From Panax quinquefolius (Eukaryota; Streptophyta; Magnoliopsida; Apiales; Araliaceae): 64,000 nt of DNA. Both the position numbers and the translations under genes were made by a program. Below are positions 58,531-64,000 of the stretch, one piece after another. The DNA lies in assembly GCA_020205615.1 (NCBI GenBank), contig CM035169.1:21986540-22050539 (forward strand), in the 5' to 3' direction. The first letter of the stretch is position 1, and every line of letters begins with the position of its first letter. The notes below the pieces were generated by a model that saw only the letters and a program-made list of their open reading frames with translations, was not told the DNA's origin and ran no database searches.

Positions 58531-61500
58531 TGCACGTACATTCATCCCCCTTCTTCAGTAATAACTAATTAAACTTCCTGAATTGGAATTGGAAGAAATT
58601 AAATTAATCTTCAGGTTTGGTGGGAAGCAAGATTCGTTGAATGGTGAAACTAATTTACACACATAAGTTGATGAAAATCCCCACAAGGAAAGAAATTAGG
58701 CTGGCTGGTTGGCTATAACATATATCACTCATTCAGAAACTTTCTTTATATCTATGTATATCCATAGGAGTACTATTTTCTTCACTTATTACTAGCAGGC
58801 TGTTTAATTACGACGCTTTCTAAACGAACATATACATGTATTAGAAAACATGTGTCGTGAATTATTGTTTAAACAAGTTGTCGTTACACTTAGCTACGTG
58901 CTCTAATTAAGCGTTAGTATTTCGGTGTAATTAATTTTCTTTTTTTCTTCACGTCACACACATATATTCTGAAATTTCTGTTTTTAGCTAGCTAATAACA
59001 TCATTTTCAATATAATTATATATGTATATAGTAACTAGTTGTTGATTCAATGTATGAACTATGAATACACTACACTGCAAATCCTCTATTCTTTTCTTTT
59101 TTTCCTGAACATTAATGTTCTTTTGGGTTGACAAATTTATATAATGATATTTATATAATGAATACACTACACTACCATTTGTAATAACATATTGCTAGCT
59201 TCTTTTTTCTGTCACGTACCTTCCCTAATATATATATATATATATATAGCATGCTGCTCATGGATTTTTATGGAAGTTAAATTCATTATGTGAATTATAT
59301 GTATATAACTTAATATTGTTTATAATTAACTAACGTATCGAGATTTGTATAATAGTAGAAACATAATTAAACTCGTGCTTGGTCGATCTGTTTCTTGTCA
59401 CTCTCATTTTAATTCCCTACTCTCATGATCACTGGTATCAGGTATAGGTTCCTATCTATCTCTTGGTAACACTGATGAACAAGTTTGGACATTGACTTGG
59501 AATTGGTTTTTTCAACTCCAATACTGGCCTTTTCAATTCAAGTTGAGAAAACTCAAACTTGAGTTCGTATTAATTAATTAATTGGTCAATTAAACTTTGA
59601 CACTTTTGCTATATTTGACTGAAATTTAACATTTTTGATTTTGACAAAGAATGAATCCCAAGAACTCATACACCCAAATCTTATGAGTAGTTTTTTTTAC
59701 TATTGAACTAGTGAGGTACAATATAAAATTTTAATTGACCCCACTCCACACAAATCAATCAATCAATAAATAAATAATAACCAAGAGCCTATATTTGGAA
59801 CGTGGAAAATGTGTTGGAAAAAGAAAAATAATTTTTAGAAAAAGGGATATATACAATGCATGAACTGTTATTGTGTAGCGTAACTGACAGTTACCAAAGT
59901 TTTAATAGTAATTCTTTCCTTAATAAAATAAAATTACTATTACAATTGGTGTAATTTTATAACGAAAATGGTAGCTAGGTAGGTAGCATTATTGATCCAC
60001 TTAAAAAATGTAAACAGGGATTAGAATGTGGGTAGCAAGAAATTAAGATGATTTAATGGGGGTTGATAGCGACCTATAGACTAATAGTATGATTATGATT
60101 TGTGTTTTTGGTGGTGGAATAATGGGAAATTTTGCTTCTCACCAACCCAACCCAGCTTGTGAGTAATTGTGTTCAAGAAAAAGTCAGCCAGATTAAGGCG
60201 TTTTTGGCTTTTGGGACCATTTATAAAAGCATTCAGATTCATCTAATCTAACAAGGCTCTAATTAATTATCTTTGCACAATATAATAGGGGAAAAAAAAA
60301 ACCCCACCCTTTGAAATGTTTAGTTAAATAAGGAAATTCAGTGGTGATTGATGCAACTTCACCTACGTGATCATAAGAATGAAATTAAATTCTTAGAGCG
60401 TATTCATTTTATGGGACACGTTATTTTTTTTTTTTTTTGTACGACAAAATATTCAATTCAACGGATGTACCAATACATTGTATCAAGTCACATACGTAAA
60501 AAAAAAAATGACTTGTATACTTTTTTCCTCCTATTTTATCGGTCAAACAATGATATAAATATATGATTTTTCTCTCCTATTTTATATGAATATATGATAG
60601 TAATATCATACCATATTGACACAATGATATGATGCATCCATTACATTGAATATTTCTCACCTTTTGGTTAAAAACTTTATTCATTTTTTTTAACATCTTC
60701 ATCATCTGCCATTCAAATTTTTTGGAATTAAGATCTTGGGACAAAAATTTAAAATAATATAGAATAAATATATTAACGAGTGAGATTTAATTTTCATTTA
60801 TTCAATAAATCCGGTGATTGTTAACTCATGAATATTGGGCCGAGTACTAGGAATTAATCAAAAATTTGTCATCGATTTGGTGGGCAAGGAGGTCATGAGC
60901 TCAAGCTCTAATTTTAGTGTTAATCGTTTGCGCTAGGAAGTATAAACAACGTTGGACCACTATAATATTCAAGACAACGTTGGACAATATCAAATTATAA
61001 GCCCAAGCCTAGTGCAATTGTCTGAAATTAGACCCAATGGTCTAATTCCTCAAGCCAAGTCTTCTCCTATTGCCGGACTATTGAATTAAATCACTATGAA
61101 TTCCGATAAGCGGGTATAAATAAATAAATGAATTTTGCTTCAAACACTAAAAAATGGATTTATAAATGGAGTGACATCATTCATATATAGATGTTATTCT
61201 CTCTGTTTTTAAAAAAATATGAACAAATGTATAATTATTTTTGTTCCTAAAAGTACAAGTTAAAATACATAAAGTGAAGAGTAATTGTGTTATTTAGTGG
61301 GATGGGACCCATTAATATAAGAAAATAAAATTAGTCATTACTTTACTTTTATTTTTATAATATGTGTAAAATTTATACTTTTCTCATTCATTTGAGCATA
61401 CTTTCTGTAAAAGAAAATTGAAATGTCATTCCTTTAGTTTTCCCAAGTTTTAGTGTTAATTAAAAAGATGGTGTCCTACTGGACAACTTAGTACTAAGCC

Positions 61501-62080
61501 CAAAAGTAGATTAGGCAATTGAATACATTTGGTTCCCTATATCCAAATGAAATATTAAATTTAGAAAAATAATATATCATACAATTTTATTGATGAGAAA
61601 ATTTGATATGAATGTACTAACCTACATGATCAGATCATAGTATTATTTGGATCCAATTCTATTACATTAGACAATTTGAGATGATAAAGGAAAAGAAAAT
61701 CGGATCTCGCCTCCATTAATACAATGCATTTTTGTCCCTCTCTCTCTCCCTCTCTCACATGTAATATGTTTATTTATCTTGATTTAAACCAAATTATTAT
61801 ACGTCTCACAAAAAATGATTGAAATACAAAAAAAACTCAAAAGGAGTCTATTAAAACTCATAAATAATAAAAACAGAGAGTAACTAATAGTATTATGAGA
61901 AGGAATTGAACTATTTCAGAAACGCGTGAGAAGTGAGGACATTCAATAGAATTACATAGAAATCAAATTTGATTTACTTTCCTTTTTATATTCCTGCTTA
62001 CCCTTATTATGTTACCTTCCATGATGCATCCCTTTTTATTTCCTTTCTCCATTCACTTCTTAATTTCTTATATACTTATG
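58528..62080. other. Host intergenic DNA, no gene recognised
   Basis: AT-rich with short simple repeats ((TA)n near 59227-59248, CT runs near 61738-61755). A segment at about 61198-61440 beginning TCTCTCTGTTTTTAAAAAAA and including TGGGATGGGACCCATTAATA looks like a large decayed Stowaway-type element. The frame at 60348-60566 is not supported by composition or homology. Confidence 0.5.
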
Positions 62081-62081
62081 A

Positions 62082-62096
62082 TTTATATATATAGAG
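62082..62096 (+). promoter_or_regulatory. Candidate TATA box with downstream (AG)n leader
   Basis: TTTATATATATAGAG directly followed by an AG run (62093-62108) and then CATGCATCATCGCCTTCACACAAC. The candidate ATG lies about 100 bases further on. The layout is that of a plant core promoter and leader. Confidence 0.45.
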
Positions 62097-62190
62097 AGAG
62101 AGAGAGAGGCATGCATCATCGCCTTCACACAACAAGGGAGAGTTACCGAGTTTCTTGTTTTTCTTGAATCATCCTCCTATTTGTTTGTTA

Positions 62191-62270
62191 ATGATGGGGA
62201 TAGATGATAAAAGTTCAAGGGATTTCAATCACAAGGAAGTAGATCAAGTACTGGAAAATACAATGTCAAG
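62191..62270 (+). CDS. Candidate first exon of an unknown gene
   Basis: From ATGATGGGG (62191) an open stretch of 26 codons reads MMGIDDKSSRDFNHKEVDQV and onward, rich in charged residues, ending at a good splice donor TCAAG/GTATAC (62270/62271) in phase 2; without splicing it stops 12 codons later. It follows a TATA box and CT/AG-rich leader. I do not recognise the protein. The next 1.7 kb holds an unrelated repeat remnant, so the second exon lies beyond the window or the gene was disrupted. It could also be a chance frame. Confidence 0.35.
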
Positions 62271-62499
62271 GTATACTATATTATATATTATATATTATCC
62301 ATTCTAATACCCATTTTAGGTTTTGGAAACCATGATTTTTTTTGTTGAACAACCATAGTAGTACTATGTTGCATTGAGTCAAACTAAGTAAATTCTCATT
62401 AATTAGCATAAACAGACAGCTTTGTGAATGAAGTGATACAATCCACGATCAAAGCAAAGTTATTCACACGTAGTATTATGTGGTCTTTATAACATAATC

Positions 62500-63120
62500 G
62501 CATTACATGCGGAAAGAAGTTAAGTTTTGCAAAAGATCCTAACGCTAAAGGATTTTGGGATTTTAAGAAAAGATTTTGTTTCTAAAATATTAGGCATATT
62601 CTATTAGCCTAATTTTTGAGATTTATTCCAGATACTTATCAAATTCTATTATAAGAATTTCTTTTCCAAATTGATTTCTACTTAGAAATTAGGGGTTATG
62701 GTTTGTAATTCTATTAGGATTAGAATAATTTGTTTCTATTGTTATTAGGATTTGGATAGTATAAAAATCAAACACATTAACATTATTCATTATTCAATAT
62801 AATGAGTTTATTCTACTTTTGGTTCTTTGAAGAATTCTAAGTAACGATTCAATTTGACTTATCATACAACAATTCAGTAGTTGTGTGTGGCGTCTTCTAC
62901 GCATCAATCGTCGATTGTCTGAGATTACAGCTCAATATTTAAACGCTTGTGAGAATTCCGTTAAGCGATTGTACTCAAGATCACCGCTCACTAAGCAATT
63001 CACCCAACAATTGTGCTAGTAAGCGATCGGGAGAGACTACCACTCAAGCCTTTCTAGCAAGTTGGACACACCATCATCTATATTTTGTTTACGTGATAAG
63101 TAATTTTTAATTGATTAGTA
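62500..63120 (+). repeat. LTR-like remnant of another retroelement
   Basis: The sequence has the feel of a retroelement LTR: TATTAGGATTTGGATAGTAT followed by AAAAATCAAAC (TATA-like, about 62757-62770), TTCAATATAATGAGTTTATT (62793-62812, a plausible polyadenylation region), then a GC-richer tract with repeated AAGCGATTG / AAGCAATTC words (62960-63040). No clean TG...CA ends or TSD were found. It is unrelated to the A/B LTRs. Confidence 0.35.
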
Positions 63121-63593
63121 AAACCAAGAATTTTGCTAGGGGAATCAAGAAGAATTAGAGAGAATATTAGAGGTAAAGGCAAGAATGTAAGATTATTAGA
63201 GGTAAAAACCAAATTTGAGCCGAGTGATTCATCATTATTTGTGGAGTGTGTAAGGAAAAACCTTTGTTTCTGACAAACATGTATACATTATGAAAGTTCT
63301 TATGGGTCTCGAAGGAATACTTTCCAAAGGCAATATTATCTGAAGGCATATACGAGATGGGAAGGTTTTAAAGGCGATTCAAGAAGTTCTCCGATCATAC
63401 AATTATATGGTTTCATGGGGAGCATCAAGCTAGTTTGCAGATGACAACGTAGCGGAGGAGGGTATACATCTTTACCTTGAGGCATTTACGATGAGACAAT
63501 AATAGGAGGTTCGCATTTACAAGTAAACAAGGAAGATTATTGGATGCGATTCTAATATACTTCTAAAGGCATAAAAGCGAATATGCAGATCGA

Positions 63594-63960
63594 GGAGAGT
63601 TATTGGGTTCGAGTGTTCAAGATGAAATCCATGATCTAAAGCAAGATGGTGAAATCCAGAGGAAAGTAATCGAAGATGAGTTTGTAAAAGGAAATACATG
63701 TGGAAAAGATCAACAAAAAGAAATTGTTCAAAAGATTGATAATGTAAAGAAAAAATTAAAAGAGTGAGAATGAAAAGAAAGAGAGATTGAGAAAAAGAAT
63801 GAAAAGAGTGACCTTGATAAACTAGAGAGAAAAAACAAACGAGAGGGTGAGCATAAAGAAGAGAGAGAAGAAATATGTGACTATGAAAAAGATAGTGAGT
63901 TGAAAAGTAGTTATATTTTGAAAAGCCAATGACCGTATACTGCATAAGACGGGCGCTTTT
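63594..63960 (+). pseudogene. Fragment of a Lys/Glu-rich reading frame, probably retroelement-derived
   Basis: 63594-63767 is open and reads GELLGSSVQDEIHDLKQDGE, then QRKVIEDEF...QQKEIVQKIDNVKKKLKE before a stop. Beyond it, in shifted frames, come more KEREREKE-like charged runs to about 63920. Such highly charged helical segments follow gag in some plant Ty3/gypsy elements, and the LTR-like sequence upstream agrees, but no RT or knuckle is visible before the window ends. The opposite-strand frame of 151 codons (63517-63972), rich in F, L, S and H, is its antisense shadow. Confidence 0.35.
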
Positions 63961-64000
63961 GAATACTAACACTAATGATTCTTCTTTGTCTAGTTTTTGG

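Noticed and set aside
63517..63972. Minus-strand frame of 151 codons, longest near the right end
   Set aside because: It is rich in F, L, S and H because it is antisense to a Lys/Glu-rich frame; no recognisable domain.
1..64000. tRNA, rRNA or snoRNA genes
   Set aside because: No cloverleaf with A/B boxes or other RNA signature was recognised by eye; the TGGTATC words are primer sites next to LTRs.

Overview
The window is nuclear DNA from a eudicot plant. It is AT-rich, with long AT and CA microsatellites, plant-type MITEs (Stowaway, Mutator and hAT-like), Ty3/gypsy chromovirus retrotransposons and one clear plant gene, a mini zinc finger (MIF) gene. The species cannot be named from sequence alone. 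No operons, rRNA, tRNA or CRISPR arrays were seen. Coordinates and target-site duplications (TSDs) were read by eye.

About 80 percent of the first 55.6 kb is one group of related Ty3/gypsy elements of the Del/Tekay type: gag with CCHC knuckles, protease, reverse transcriptase, RNase H, integrase and a C-terminal chromodomain-like tail. The primer site matches initiator-Met tRNA and the polypurine tract reads AAGAAGGGAGG. Their LTRs (1.7-2.8 kb, TGTAAGACCCC...GGGGGCGTCACA) fall into three forms that share their ends but differ in U3: A1, A2 and B.

Layout. 1-3364: left-truncated stack of LTRs (A2 minus / B plus / A2 minus). 3427-10994: three solo LTRs nested one inside another, each with its own TSD. 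10995-12783: host DNA with two tandem foldback elements in TA microsatellites. 12784-14501: solo A1 LTR. 14502-19618: host intergenic DNA with five candidate non-autonomous DNA transposons. 19619-22357: solo B LTR with a perfect TSD. 22858-55602: a plus-strand element (El-1) whose RNase H/integrase region was split by a minus-strand B element (El-2, 28745-48467). El-2's 3' LTR was in turn split by a minus-strand A1 element (El-3, 29915-39630). A solo B LTR (50422-53236) also sits in El-1's 3' LTR. 55603-64000: host DNA with the MIF gene (56850-57104, minus), a possible promoter plus first exon at 62082-62270, and a remnant of a different LTR element to the window end.

All three long elements have stops and frameshifts in gag-pol and are annotated as pseudogenes. 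The most interesting non-coding signal is an array of predicted hairpins in the transcribed part of the LTRs. Their loops keep the word GGCCCGTAGTGC while their stems differ from hairpin to hairpin. A second caution is that copies differ from one another mostly by small scrambles at CG-rich words, so some apparent gene breaks may be assembly error at methylated sites.
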